From Brienomyrus brachyistius (lineage: Eukaryota > Chordata > Actinopteri > Osteoglossiformes > Mormyridae): 64,000 nucleotides of DNA. Both the position numbers and the translations under genes were made by a program. The DNA is taken from the NCBI RefSeq assembly GCF_023856365.1, contig NW_026042692.1, positions 1 through 64,000 of the forward strand. The letters run 5' to 3'. The notes under the pieces were generated by a model. That model made no database searches and was not told the origin of the DNA. It was given only the letters and a program-made list of their open reading frames with translations. Below, piece after piece: positions 1 through 11,330 of the stretch; position 1 is the first letter of the stretch; each line of letters opens with the position of its first letter.

Positions 1-142
1 CAAAAACGGACAATGTAAGAAAATAAAAAATGTGTATGACAGAAAGCTAGAGTATTTTTGCAATGGTGAGCACTAGCTGGTTTATGTACTAGCTCACACT
101 CAAGAAACAGCATAAATGCTACTCATACACAGTTGGGGGGCA

Positions 143-358
143 GGGGTCAGTCCTTGTGCCTGTAATGAGGTCACCAGTTGAAACTAACCCAGCCTCAGCA
201 CGTCTGTGGGTCCTTGAGCAAGGCCCTTAACCCCCAGCTCCCTGGGCGCCCCAACAGGTAGCTGCACTTCGCGGACAACTTACTCCACAAAGAGTAAGTT
301 GAGGGAGACATAAAAAACACAATTTCCCCACGGGGATTAATAAAGTCCATCCATCTAT
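143..358 (+). repeat. tRNA-derived SINE copy
   Basis: The block contains the phrase GGTCCTTGAGCAAGGCCC followed by a run of CCCC and a GGGATTAATAAAGTCC tail, which is the body of a common fish SINE. A very similar body is seen at 38325-38470, and partial relatives lie near 24885, 25895, 34745 and 35640. The 5' part (GAGGTCACCAGTTGAAAC) looks like a decayed B box. It is non-coding. The exact family name is not assigned. Confidence 0.6.
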
Positions 359-814
359 GGAATATTATTTAGCACTATATAACGCAGAATATAAGAATTA
401 CGATTTTATAAAAAGTATGCCAAATATCCATGATATAATCATTACAATGTAAACATTATAATGTAATCAACACAATGGAAACCAACTGAGTATGTATTTG
501 CACCTTTTGTTAGTCTGAGTTTCTGTTAGCTACTTTGTTAGTCCTGAATCTATGAATATTCACATTTTTATCGCGTATATTTATCACTATGTAAAAAGGA
601 CAAATATATTATCAACCTTTTAGTGAGACAATGTGTAAACGGCTGAAACTACCAAGGTTTACTACTGAAGGAAGGATTCACCTGAGTTCACCAAAAGTTC
701 ATGGCTGGAGTATTTTTAAAAAACCAAGTGGAGCTGCTCGCGCCACTATTATGTTCAACCGAGAGGCCAAACGGTAAAAGAAATGACTGTCAAACTTATC
801 ACCTAGGGTAAATA
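359..814. other. gene-free AT-rich stretch
   Basis: No coding exon, RNA gene or clear repeat terminus was recognised here. The sequence is AT-rich, with short direct words such as ATAATGTAA repeated near 430-470. Confidence 0.4.
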
Positions 815-1500
815 TAAATCTATACAAATATCACCTGCATGCACATTACTTCTTTTACAATAACCAACTCCTGATCCATACTGTTAGTCGTGGAAAAAAA
901 TAACTATTGTGTACATAGAGGCCCTGTGTAAAAAGATAACTGCCAAGGAAAAGATCAAAAACATTTATTTCAAGGATTCAAAGTTTTTATGGTCATGTAC
1001 AGTGTACAGTGCAGTTCTTATTTGATTAACTTGAATGTCTTCACAGACAAGACGATTAAACAAATAAAGCAGCGCAACATTATAGTAACTAACAACAAAC
1101 AAAGCTCACGAGTACTATTACAATATTCATATCATTTATTTAAATTTAATTTTACCAAGTAAATTAATTGAAAAGCAGTTACCGCTTTACCTGCTTCTCG
1201 GGAGAAATAGCAGATATACAAACGTCATGTATGTAACTAAAATCTTAAGCCAATAAGGGCAAAGTTGTGTCGTAATGGAGGCGGATCCAGCCTGTGCAGC
1301 CTGCTAAGAGGTGCTGCCTGATGTGTCTTGCTCTCGCGGAGTTTTGGTACCATGTGACATGGTGACGTAATGCAACGGGCGATAAAAAATATAACCATGA
1401 TGCATTGCGTCAGGACCAGAATGCATTGCTTTAAGCTAGCGCTGTATGTGGGTGCATGAAGTGGAAAGCACCCAATAATAAACATAACATTTTTTAAAAA
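815..1500 (+). repeat. Interspersed repeat, copy 1 of a ~690-bp element
   Basis: This stretch is nearly identical to 59239-59728 joined to 60509-60706, in the same orientation. Shared landmarks include TATACAAATATCACCTGCAT, GTACAGTGTACAGTGCA, CTGCTTCTCGGGAGAAATAG and GTGGAAAGCACCCAATAA. No coding capacity is visible in either copy. Copy 1 is uninterrupted, so it shows the ancestral arrangement that was split in copy 2. The class is not determined, because no terminal repeats or transposase were seen. Confidence 0.75.
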
Positions 1501-2251
1501 ATGTTTTCTTCACCGGTGCAGTGAATTTAAATAAAGAGCTATGATGGTGCTGCAAATGGCTTTGCATAGTAGTTAGTAGTAGCATTAGCCGCTGTGTGCG
1601 GCATTAGCTTTCTACAGTCCTTACAGATGGTTCGTGTTTTGTCTGTCTCCCTTTCGCCATTTATATTTTCCGCCGGGCACCCGAAATGCTGACACACAAA
1701 AGATTCAAAAGTGTCTGGGGTATCTACTATAGTAATTTAGTCAGATGCCGACATATTTACAGCAGCTCATTTGCAGCGCATTCGTGAAACGGCTTTTCGC
1801 TCCAACGAGAAATCTCGTCATGTTGTAATATCGCGAGATCTCGTGACACGCGTTTCACTCCCACTTCTTAGTAACAGTCATGATTTGATAAAGTGACAAC
1901 CTGCGTAATAATTGGTAATACATAGAGTTTGCTATTGTTCAGGCTAGCAGACTGTTATGGCTTGAGGTTAATGGTGCCTGTTACTTGTGAATTTTCACAT
2001 TTGCAGGGATCTTCTGCCTCGTGAACGTGAAACGGGTAATTATGCTAAAAGAAGAAAAAAGCAGAACTGCAATGTGTGTAAGGCTGGTGCTGATTTTTCA
2101 GTCTGAACACAGTAAAATTTATACAAATTACCTGTATTCAAACTTGTATTCTTTATATAGTTTGGTTAATTACTATTTAAAAGTTTTATCTGCGCTCCAT
2201 TGTATAACTTATATTGGAGACTTGTATGTACTTTTCGATTGGAAATGGTTA
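1501..2251. other. gene-free stretch
   Basis: I see no supported exon or RNA gene. Around 1795-1855 there are close palindromic words (ATCTCGTCA, TCGCGAGATCTCGTGA), but no flanking duplications that would define an element. Confidence 0.4.
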
Positions 2252-2412
2252 GCTGTATACAGGGGCGCCGCTAAGGGGGGGGAAAGTTGGGACAATTCTA
2301 AGGGCCCACGCCCTTTAGGGGCCCCCAGAGATCTGAATGGGTGTGGTAGGGGGGCCCAACCTCATATTTTGTCATAGGGCCCAAAATTGCTAGTGGCGCC
2401 CCTGGCTGTATA
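2252..2412. mobile_element. hAT-type MITE with 8-bp target duplication
   Basis: The element proper runs 2260-2404. It opens with CAGGGGCGCCGCTA and closes with TAGTGGCGCCCCTG, which are imperfect terminal inverted repeats. The eight bases GCTGTATA occur directly on both sides (2252-2259 and 2405-2412). An 8-bp target duplication with CAGGGG-type ends is the hallmark of hAT transposons. The 145-bp interior is rich in G and C runs and codes for nothing, so this is a non-autonomous copy. Termini and duplication are read directly from the sequence. Confidence 0.9.
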
Positions 2413-4259
2413 TACTTTGAATATTTTTATGATTAATTTCTTTGTTTATTTAATTTGGCAACAGATCTGCACTTTTAGCAGTATTGCTGTCAATTTTTGT
2501 GAAAGTTGTTACTAAATAAAACAAAAGAAGCAGACTTGTGTAAATCCTATATTGGTCGTGTATTCTTCCTGTAGCGTAGTGACAGCTTTTTGTACGGAAG
2601 CCGTGAACGGCTGTGCTTGCAAATATATTTTCTTCTGAATAATTAGAAGGATAAGCATATTTTGTCGCCGCCGCGAGATAGTCATGCCATACACAGCTCT
2701 GCTCGTTTTTGTACTGTAACCGTGTTACTTAATTTGCGAATCCATGAATTTAACGTTGACATTAAGTCAACATTGACATTGACAACGTTGACATTAAGTG
2801 TTGCACCTATCTAGTGTTTTACCGTGAAGGGCATGTTATATCTTGTCTCTAAGTCGCACTATGGTCCAGGGGAATGCTATGTCATATTAGAACATGTGTC
2901 GATGATGTGGCAATATAAATATTTTAGAATACTGTCAGTTTTAGTTTCAGAAATCCATCATTTGAGAAAAAAGGCCAGTCACGACAAATATATATGGAAT
3001 ATAACAACAGAGGTTAGCTGTATTTGTTTAAGTGTAAAGATGCACATAGAAACATGCATGAGCTCATCTGAGAATAAACTGAATGCAATGAAGATTTGTG
3101 ACTCCTGCTGGAAAATGCGAATAGTGGCAGGGTCTTCAAGCAGTACATTTGTCTGAGAGTCAGTTAATATTAGGAAAGGCACCGTTTTTTTTTTTCAATG
3201 GCGCTAATTATCAAGAAGGAAATGGAGTACCCCAGTACCTGGTTTACGGGCACTGGAAGCTCCAGTATCAGTCAGACTTTCATGTAAGTATATGTGTGTT
3301 TAATGACTTGTGCATGTTTCATCTTTACCAGGGGCAGAGGGGAAACTCAATAAATAGCCTTCTCTCACACTTCCAGGCCTGCAGAACTGAGCATGTCCCC
3401 TGGTTTTGTGCATATGTCTGTAGGCTTTGAGTTTTTCCTATGGGGGCTTCAATTTCCTCCCAGAGTACAAATACGTGCAGATCAGTTGCATTGGGGAGTC
3501 CATACTGTGATGCTGAGTGGGTGTAGGAGGAGATTGAGAGATGAAACTCCGGATGATTTACTCCCTCGGCTAACTAACCAGAACAGGATCGTACCAATAC
3601 CAAAATGATAAGTTTATAAATGTTTTTCACTACCCTGATTCATTCAGTTATTTCTGTTTGTTAATTCCATCCCCCAAGCAAATACATAAATAAACAAACA
3701 AATATTCAGGGGGAATGTGTCATAGGTGATAGAATCAGTGGATGAATCTAAAGAAAAAAAGTAATGATTTCTTTCTCTCCAAAACACAATGCACAAAACT
3801 CTTAAGTTAGGTAAGACATTGAAATTTTATGACAGTAGCATGATGCAGAGGAACAACAGAAGGAAAAATCTAACTAAACCTGAGTCAACTAGGACTAATT
3901 ACACTAAATTAAGTGGAACACACAAAATACCTAAAACAACTTAATAAACAAGCAAGAAATATTACATTTGATTAACTATACTGATGCCTGAGGGAAGTTC
4001 TTGTGCATAATGCAGCAAGTATATACAGCTGCAGAGACACTACACATAGTGCAAATAAATTAAAAAGTATACAGTACACACACTGATTCCTGAAAAATCT
4101 AAATACCATGGAATACTAATGAAATACTGATGATGATGATAATAATAGAAATAATAATGAATTAGTTTAGGGTATTATGCAATTGACATGTACAATTAAA
4201 AAAGAAATTGCACCAGACATTTCCTGTGGCAAAGAAGGGTTGCTTTGTGCCACATTACT
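2413..4259. other. gene-free stretch
   Basis: Short open frames occur here (for example near 2824-3156), but none shows a domain, splice context or codon pattern of a real gene. I see no defined repeat boundaries. The sequence is AT-rich and non-conserved in appearance. Confidence 0.4.
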
Positions 4260-4261
4260 CA

Positions 4262-4495
4262 AGTCAATTCACTTTATTTTGTATAGTACATTTTCATAGC
4301 CTTACATTGTCTCAAAGCACTTTACTTTGTCCCTGCCCAATTGTCCCAGTGAGCAAGATCTAGCCTGAAAAATTAGAAAGCGACATTGGCAAGGATAAAC
4401 TCAGTCATAGTAAGAAACCTTTGGAGGAACCAGAGTGAAAGGGGGAGCCCATCCTCCACAGGGCAGAAGTCAGGTTAACAAAGTCCTGATTTATA
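4262..4495 (+). repeat. Interspersed repeat with AAGAAACCTTTGGAGG core
   Basis: The words AGTGAGCAAG, AAGAAACCTTTGGAGG and GGGGGAGCCCATCCTCC recur in the same order at 13400-13505, as CAGTGAGTAAGCC, AAGAAACCTTGGGAGG and GGGGGAGCCCATCCTCC. This marks two members of one dispersed fish repeat family. There is no coding capacity. Confidence 0.65.
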
Positions 4496-4845
4496 TGGTT
4501 TATATGGTTCAATTAGTTAAGTCCGGATGTAAATACAGAATAACTGGCAGCAGGGCACACAGGAAAGACGTAAACAGGCAGGAGGGCAGGCAGGAGGGTG
4601 GCACAGGCAGGACGTAATGGGCAGGAGGGCGGGCAGGCAGGGCAGCACAGGCAGCCAGAACTGTTTTGCCACTGCAGTTTGTTTTACAATTTCATCTGCA
4701 TTTGTTCCCCCAAGGTATAACAGCAGCTAATTTATGAACATGCTGCTTTTCAGAAAAGTTTAATTTCCAGGAGCATGACCAGTGCATACATTTAGTGTTG
4801 ATGGTTCTTTGTAAAATGGATGTTCTGTACTTTTATTGATCTGTC

Positions 4846-4890
4846 CATCCATCCATCCATCCATCCATCCATCCATCCATCCATCCATTC
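4846..4890 (+). repeat. (CATC)n microsatellite
   Basis: About eleven copies of the tetranucleotide CATC stand in a row with almost no interruption. Such arrays commonly trail fish L2/SINE tails. Confidence 0.95.
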
Positions 4891-4983
4891 ATCCATTTTC
4901 TAACTACTTCTGATGAAGTTCCGGGTTATGAGGTATCCTGAAGCCCAGGCAATATGGGACAAACACACACATGCACACACATA

Positions 4984-5250
4984 GGGTATACCTATCCTTA
5001 TGGGGCCCGCTCATTGACTTCTATTGGATAAATGCTAACGCTAACTATGACAATCTTAACCCCCACCCTGCCCTAACCATAACCATAAGTAACCAAGCAA
5101 AATAAAAGAGGTTTTGCATTTTTAGTTTTTCCACAGCAGTCACAGATTTTTATAAAATAGAGTTTTCCTGGTTTTCAGTTTCGTGGTCCCCATAAGGGAA
5201 AAAAAAAAACAGGTATTTATCACGCTATGGGGTAGGATAGGTATACCCGC
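4984..5250. mobile_element. MITE-like element with GGGTATACCTATCCT ends
   Basis: The left end GGGTATACCTATCCTTATGG is mirrored at the right end as GGGTAGGATAGGTATACCC, giving terminal inverted repeats of about 15 bp. The ~265-bp interior is AT-rich and non-coding. Both flanks are CA-rich (CACACACA), so a target-site duplication cannot be told apart from the surrounding simple repeat. The superfamily is not assigned. Confidence 0.7.
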
Positions 5251-5639
5251 TCGCACACACACACACAGACATGCACACAAATGGATAGATCACCACAGTT
5301 ACTATGGATGTCGATCCTGCAATAATGAGACAGAACTATCATACTTAACAGGATCATATCCCTAGTTCTACATATGCATAATTATATTTAAAAAAGATCC
5401 CACGCACCCAGCACATGAGATGTTTGAACTTCTGCCCTCTGGTAAACGTTACCGCAGTATGCATTGCAGAACAACCAGATTTAATAAGAGCTTCTAACCC
5501 CAAAGCCATCAGAATACTAAATGCTAATGAACATACGTTTATGTGAAACCCTACTCTCTCTTACTCTCTGTGCACTTTATTACCACAACTGGTATTAAGT
5601 TTACTTTTTATTTATATAGTATAGTGCAATAATATAATC

Positions 5640-5790
5640 ACGATTTGTGTGTGAGTGTGCCCTGTGATGGGCTGCCCCCCATCCTGGATTGTTCCCTGCC
5701 TCGTGCCCATTCCACATTCCGGGATAGGTTCCGGACCACCCGCGACCCAGTAGGATAAGCAGTTTGGAAAATGGATGGATGGATATAACT
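5640..5790 (+). repeat. 5'-truncated SINE/L2-type tail
   Basis: The sequence GTGTGAGTGTGCCCTGTGAT, then CGGGATAGG and CGCGACCCAGTAGGATAAGC, then GGATGGATGG, is the classic 3' tail of a fish L2-mobilised SINE. The same tail ends the fuller copy at 58607-58950. Confidence 0.8.
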
Positions 5791-5880
5791 AACATAAGAC
5801 AGACATTACACCTAACAAACAATAAACACGAAATAAAGGAGTGGATACAAAAAAAATGTAATGCAATGACCAGATTTAAC
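5786..5880. repeat. Duplicated ~95-bp segment, copy 1
   Basis: The segment begins ATAACTAACATAAGACAGAC and matches 8933-9036 with few differences, including AATAAACACGAAATAA and GCAATGACCAGATTTA. In copy 1 it runs straight into a LINE fragment, but in copy 2 it does not. It is therefore a separate repeat or an insertion target rather than part of that LINE. Confidence 0.75.
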
Positions 5881-5990
5881 ACCTGGATTATGTCCCCCCT
5901 TAGTCTCCTTTGCTCGAGGCTAAACAGATTCAGCTCAGCTAACCTCTCCTCATTAAACATTCCTCTAAGACCAGGAATCATTCTCCCAGC
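5879..5990 (-). mobile_element. LINE reverse-transcriptase C-terminal fragment
   Basis: The minus strand reads MIPGLRGMFNEERLAELNLF followed by SLEQRRLRGDIIQV, a conserved block near the C-terminus of CR1/L2/Jockey-group LINE proteins. It is almost identical in DNA to 10380-10490. The fragment is short, isolated and not an active element. Confidence 0.8.
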
Positions 5991-6769
5991 CAAGCAAGCC
6001 TGAGTCCGGCTTCCACTCCCCCGATCCCCAGCAATGTTAACTTGGAAGGGCGTATTCTGTATGCACAACTGAGACAACCCAGGTGGAGCTCAGCTTATCG
6101 GCTGGCAAAATTGCCTTCAGGTATCACCCACCCTAGTGAGAGTCCAAGCTAGGGCCGTTCTCAGAACTCACCCTAAACGAAGTCCTGCTCAAAAGTTGTA
6201 ATGACCGCCTGAGGTACCTGTCAGCCTTGCCCGTAATGAGTCAGTGGGTGTAGCCGGGCTGACACGCTTTTGGGCATCCAATTGCTGAGAACTCCCCTTC
6301 GGTTCTGACAAACTGTACGATCACAAGCAGTGACAGCAGAGCCACAGACAAGCTCAACCAACAGAGAGCGAATGGTAAGCACCCAGCACCCGAAGGGCTC
6401 AACTGATCACATCCAAACGACTTCCTGATGGGATTGTGTACGTAACTGGTTTACTGTTGTTAATAGTGGTTGAACTTCTATGCAAGTCCCCTTGTTGGGG
6501 GAGAGGGAATGAATGAAAGCATAAGGTGAAATAAAACCTAAAATAAATCAAAAAGGTTAAACGGGAATCAAACCAAATGAATTGTGTTTCTTATTCAATT
6601 GTAAACATCAATTAGTTATGCAACAATAACCTAATTGGATGTTAATGTATTGTGATCAAACTGATTTAGTCCGTGAAGTTGATTCCTGCTTTCAGGCAAG
6701 AACCTGTGTGTCCAATTATGCGTGTTGTATCACCGCAGTTGACCACCAGAGACCCAACTCAGATGTTGT

Positions 6770-7860
6770 TAACCTACTATGGCGGACCACTAGAGGTGCA
6801 ATTTCAATGGAGTGGCACTGCTATGGCTTGCCACTAGAAGCGCAATTTCAAAATTGAGTGGTAGTTCTATGCCTGACCACTAGAAGCGCAATTTCGAAAT
6901 GGAGTGGTAGTTCTATGCCTGACCACCGGGGGCGCAATATCGAAATGGAGTTGTAGTTCTATGCCTGACCAATGGAGGCGCGATTTTGAAATGGAGTGGT
7001 AGTTCTATGCCTGACCACTGGAGGCGCAATTTCGAACTGGAGTGGTAGTTCTATGCCTGACCACCGGGGGCGCAATATCGAAATGGAGTGGTACTTCTAT
7101 GCCTGACCACCGGGGGCGCAATATCGAAATGGAGTGGTAGTTCTATGCCTGACCACCGGGAGCGCAATTTCGAAATGGAGTGGTAGTTCTATGCCTGACC
7201 ACTAGAGGCACGATTACGAAATGGAATAGTAGTTCTATGCCTGACCACTAGAGGCGCGATTTCGAAATGGAGTAGTAGTTCTATGGCTTGTCACTAGAAG
7301 CGCAATTTCAAAATTGAGTGGTAGTTCTATGCCTGACCACTAGAAGCGCAATTTCGAAATGGAGTGGTAGTTCTATGCCTGACCACCGGGGGCGCAATAT
7401 CGAAATGGAGTGGTAGTTCTATGCCTGACCACTAGAGGCGCGATTTCGAAATGGAGTAGTACTTCTATGGCTTGCCACTAGAAGCGCAATTTCAAAATTG
7501 AGTGGTAGTTCTATGCCTGACCACTAGAAGCCCAATTTCGAAATGGAGTGGTAGTTCTATGCCTGACCACTAGAGGCGCGATTTCGAAATGGAGTGGTAG
7601 TTATATGCCTGACCACTAGAGGCGCAATTTCGAACTGGAGTGGTAGTTCTATGCCTGACCACCGGGGGCGCAATATCGAAATGGAGTGGTAGTTCTATGC
7701 CTGACCACCGGGGGCGCAAAATCAAAATGGAGTGGTAGTTCTATGCCTGGCCACTAGAGGCGCAATATCGAAATTGAGTGGTAGTTCTATGCCTGGCCAC
7801 TAGAGGCGCAATTTCGAAATGGAGTGGTAGTTCTATGCCTGACCACTAGAGGTAACCAAA
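6770..7860 (+). repeat. 46-bp minisatellite, about 23 units
   Basis: The unit spans roughly GTGGTAGTTCTATGCCTGAC then CACTAGAGGCGCAATTTCGA then AATGGA, with a 46-bp period measured between successive CTATGCCTGACC words (6867, 6913, 6959). Units vary between two core forms, CCACTAGAGGCGC and CCACCGGGGGCGC, and most contain the palindrome ATTTCGAAAT. Unit order is mixed rather than graded, suggesting unequal exchange. There is no coding function. The core resembles a CTCF site but is one base short of the consensus (see findings). Confidence 0.95.
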
Positions 7861-8932
7861 GATATAGCTAGGCGGTTGCCGACGCTAGATGAGTGACACA
7901 CACATTTAATGCATGCGCATGCTGCTTGTGGCCTTCTTCTGTGCCTTGCACAGTATAAAACCCCTTAAAACAATTACTGAAGCGAGACGGCGCACGCGTT
8001 ACGGCGACAGATTTAAATTGTGAGTGCACTATATCTCGTCGCAAATGGTGCTTAACCACGGTGGGTCTCAAGCACAGGAGACTCCCAATTTCTAAATGAC
8101 ACACACTTGGCTCACAGCGCAAAGTTGTGTTAAACTTGCTTTGTCTAAAGCAGGCACACACATACGAGTATGATCCTGATAGGTAACTAAGCTATCGGTC
8201 TTATGTCCAAGCGCAACATAATTTAGGTTAGAACCTCATAACAAGTATTCCCGTTCGCTAATAGAGAGATCTCTCCCAGGATATATAGAAACGGAGACAC
8301 TCGTCCGAATTGAACCTGGAAACAAAGCGCTACATCTGAGAATCTCGTCAGACATAGGGTTAAAGTTTACTGCAGTTTAATACGAAAGAACTACAATGAA
8401 ATCACCGAAAATAAAACAAAATAATATAACTACTAATAATAGAAATAAAAATAACTATAATAAGCCCATATGATCCCGCTTAAATGCCTTCAGATTGCCA
8501 TGAGTGCGACTTTTGCAACCAGTTCACAGTAGCGCTTCTTCACTGCACGTTCGGTCATAAAAAGTTTAAATTGTGTGCTCAGAATAAGTTTAAACCTTGT
8601 GCCTTGTGATTATTAACCAATTTTTATGCTGAATGGTCGGCTCAAACTCAATTGCGAAACACCGTGAGTCTGTTAATGTGTGACTTAAATGGAACTCATT
8701 AATAACCAGTATCACGTAATAACCTGGGTTAGAATAGAAGGCTTGTCCAACGAGCTGCGTCACCAGGTAATGTAAACGATCGGTAGCGAAGCTCCCCTCA
8801 CGGCCAATGAGAGAGAGTCTCGCGATATTTCAGGCGAATTTGAGGTTTCAGAGCGTAGATCGCACAGGCAGGGATTCTTGTGAGCACTCAATGAACGGAG
8901 GCTGAAGTTGTGTAAAAGACATGCATTTATTC
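7861..8932. other. gene-free stretch
   Basis: A 97-codon minus-strand frame lies at 7868-8161 but has no recognisable domain. I see no intron/exon context, RNA gene or element terminus. Confidence 0.35.
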
Positions 8933-9036
8933 CTATAACTAACATAAGACAGACATTACACCTAACAAACAATAAACACGAAATAACGGAGTGGACACAA
9001 ACAATGTAATCATGAAAATGCAATGACCAGATTTAA
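8933..9036. repeat. Duplicated ~95-bp segment, copy 2
   Basis: This is the second copy of the segment at 5786-5880, in the same orientation. Here the following sequence is unrelated to the LINE that follows copy 1. Confidence 0.75.
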
Positions 9037-9834
9037 AATGAGTAACCTTAAAAGGGAAAATACTGTTCTGCAAAGCAAGCAATTTGTGGAAATACTGTCC
9101 TAAAGTAATATAGCAGGTGAATAGGAGTTTAGGTTGTTATAAATGAAAGGAAGTTTGTTTACTTGGTTGCAGAGTGGGGGGGGGGGGGTCTTGGCAGTTG
9201 GTTGCGGAGGCTGATGAGCTGATGGGTGATGGCACTCAGGGAGGCGCGGTGTTTGCAGCGGTTGTTGGAGTGGAGCCCCTCTGATTCCCTCTCCTGGTGA
9301 AGCTTGGGCTTGGTTGCAGTTCTCTGTCCAGCTGGGTCTTCACTGATAGGCTTCAGGAGGGCTTCTTGTGGGCTTCTCTTCTCTTGGGCTGATGTTCTCT
9401 GCCTCTCTTCGTGCTGATGGTCTTTTGTTTTCTCCTCCCTTCTGTTTCTCCTCTCCTGGCTTTGTTCTGAGGTGCCAGGTTTTATAGTGTAAAGTTCGTG
9501 AATAGGAGTGACCAGGAATTCGACTCCTGGACCAATGGCTGACCATCCATTTGGCGGGCTTTCGGAAGGGGGTCTGTATCAGTCCTTTTGAGATTTATGA
9601 CCAGAGTGATTTCCCTTGTATTGATGATTTTCGTTAGGCTGGTGTAACTTTTGATATATTCACTTTCGTGGTAACCACTGACCAGATTTGGAAACTGGAG
9701 TGATTTTCCATCGGTTTGATACCAAACATGCCATAGCAGCCTAGCGGTTCACACCTCATACCATCTGTAATGATTAATTAATGATTACTTATATTATGTC
9801 GTTATGTTATATTACTCACACCTTATTTTATGCC
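9037..9834. other. gene-free stretch
   Basis: It contains a poly-G run near 9176-9189 and GT/TG-rich unique-looking sequence. No exon or RNA gene was recognised. Confidence 0.35.
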
Positions 9835-10578
9835 TCACAATCTATATAATTGTAAATATACTGTGTAGCTGCTGGCGCGTTCCAAACTAAATCTCATTGT
9901 ACTTACAATGTCAATAAAAACATCCATCCATCCATCTAGGCAGGCCAGTGTCGCCTCCATCCTTCCTGAAGTCAGTGATTCCTTTGTCTTTGTGCTGTTT
10001 AGTGCCAAATTGTTTGCTGAACTCCAACCTATCAGTTTCTGGACCTCATCTCTGTAAGCTGACTCATAAGAACCAAAGAGATTTACAAATGAGAGGAGGC
10101 CATTCGGCCCATCAAGCTCCTTTGAGGAGAACTTAGCTAATAGCTCAAAAATCTTATCTAGCTCTGATTTAAAAGAACCCAGGGTTTTAGCTTGTGTTAC
10201 AATAACAGGAAGACTATTCCATACTCTAACTACACGCTGTGTACAGAAATGCTTCATCAAATTCGTTTTAAAATGTTCTCCAGCTAATTTCCACTTATGG
10301 CCACGAGTTCTGGTATTTAAACTAACATTGAAATAGCCATTTGGCTGAACAGCATCCAGACCTGTTAGAATCTTAAACACCTGGATTATGTCCCCCCTTA
10401 GTCTCCTTTGCTCGAGGCTAAACAGATTCAGCTCAGCTAACCTCTCCTCATTAGACATTCCTCTAAGACCAGGAATCATTCTCGTTGCCCTACGTTGCAC
10501 CTTTTCCAAGGCAGCAATGTCCTTCTTAAGGTATGGTAACCAAACCCGCACACAATATTCTAGGTGGGGTCTTACCAA
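9835..10578 (-). mobile_element. LINE reverse-transcriptase C-terminal region
   Basis: The minus-strand frame opens with RPHLEYCVRVWLPYLKKDIA, then VQRRATRMIPGLRG, EERLAELNLFSLEQRRLRGD and RVVRVWNSLP. This is the well-known C-terminal portion of CR1/L2/Jockey-group LINE ORF2. Near its end it switches to LIGWSSANNLALNSTKTKE, a motif that normally lies upstream of the PHLEY block. Two LINE pieces are therefore joined out of order. The element lacks most of its reverse transcriptase and endonuclease and is dead. Flanking CATC repeats sit at about 9925. Confidence 0.9.
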
Positions 10579-10598
10579 GGAATTATATTATCGTAGCA

Positions 10599-11006
10599 TC
10601 ACTTGCCTTGTCTTAAACTCCACACACCTAGAGATGCAATGTGCCTTCTCGCGTGGTGTTCCTGCAGAGGGAGTCTGTGAGTGCTGGAGATTGGGGGAGG
10701 GGGCAGTGTGGCTATGTCTGCTCTGTGTTCCTCCAGACGAGCAAAGAAGCTGTTTAGCTCCTTTGCTAAAAGGGCGTTGCTGTTAACAGTGACGGTGTTG
10801 TTGCCTTTGAAGTTTGTAATGTGTTGTATTCCCTGCCACACCCACTGTGGGTTGTTGTATGTGAAGTAGACCTCTATTTTCTGTTTCTCTGCCTGCCTGG
10901 CAACCTTGATGCCCCTATTCAGGTTAGCTCTGGCTGCACTCTGTGTTCTTGACTGCGCTGTCTTGTCCTGTAGTATTGTATTGTTGCTCTTGTGTTTATC
11001 TTGCAC
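10599..11006 (-). mobile_element. LINE fragment between endonuclease and reverse transcriptase
   Basis: The minus-strand protein contains NNPQWVWQGIQHITNFKG and ALLAKELNSFFARLEE. These match the linker just before the reverse transcriptase in fish CR1/L2/Rex-type LINEs. It lies upstream, on the minus strand, of the C-terminal block at 9835-10578, with the catalytic middle missing. It is either an internally deleted copy or two adjacent insertions. Confidence 0.85.
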
Positions 11007-11330
11007 TTTCTCCCTCTGTTTGTGCTCCTTTCACTCTGTATAGTTCTATCTTGCCCGCACTTGTGTCATCTTGTGTTGTTTCTGTTTTTCTTCTTTGTCT
11101 TGCACCGTGGTCCAGGAGGAACAATGTTTCCTTTCACTGTGTACTGTGTATATTGCTGAAATAACAATAAACCCACTTGACCACCTGCCTCGATTCATCC
11201 TGAAGAGTTTTCCAATGTTGTTCAAAGGTCTGTTTGTTTCGGGTGAAGGACACGCCCCTGGACGTGCTGGATAAGGGGACCACAGATCAGTGTCCTCAGT
11301 CCTGCTTCTCCCTTCAAAGCTGAGAGGAAG

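Noticed and set aside
4846..4890. Functional motif in the (CATC)n run
   Set aside because: Ordinary microsatellite associated with retroposon tails.
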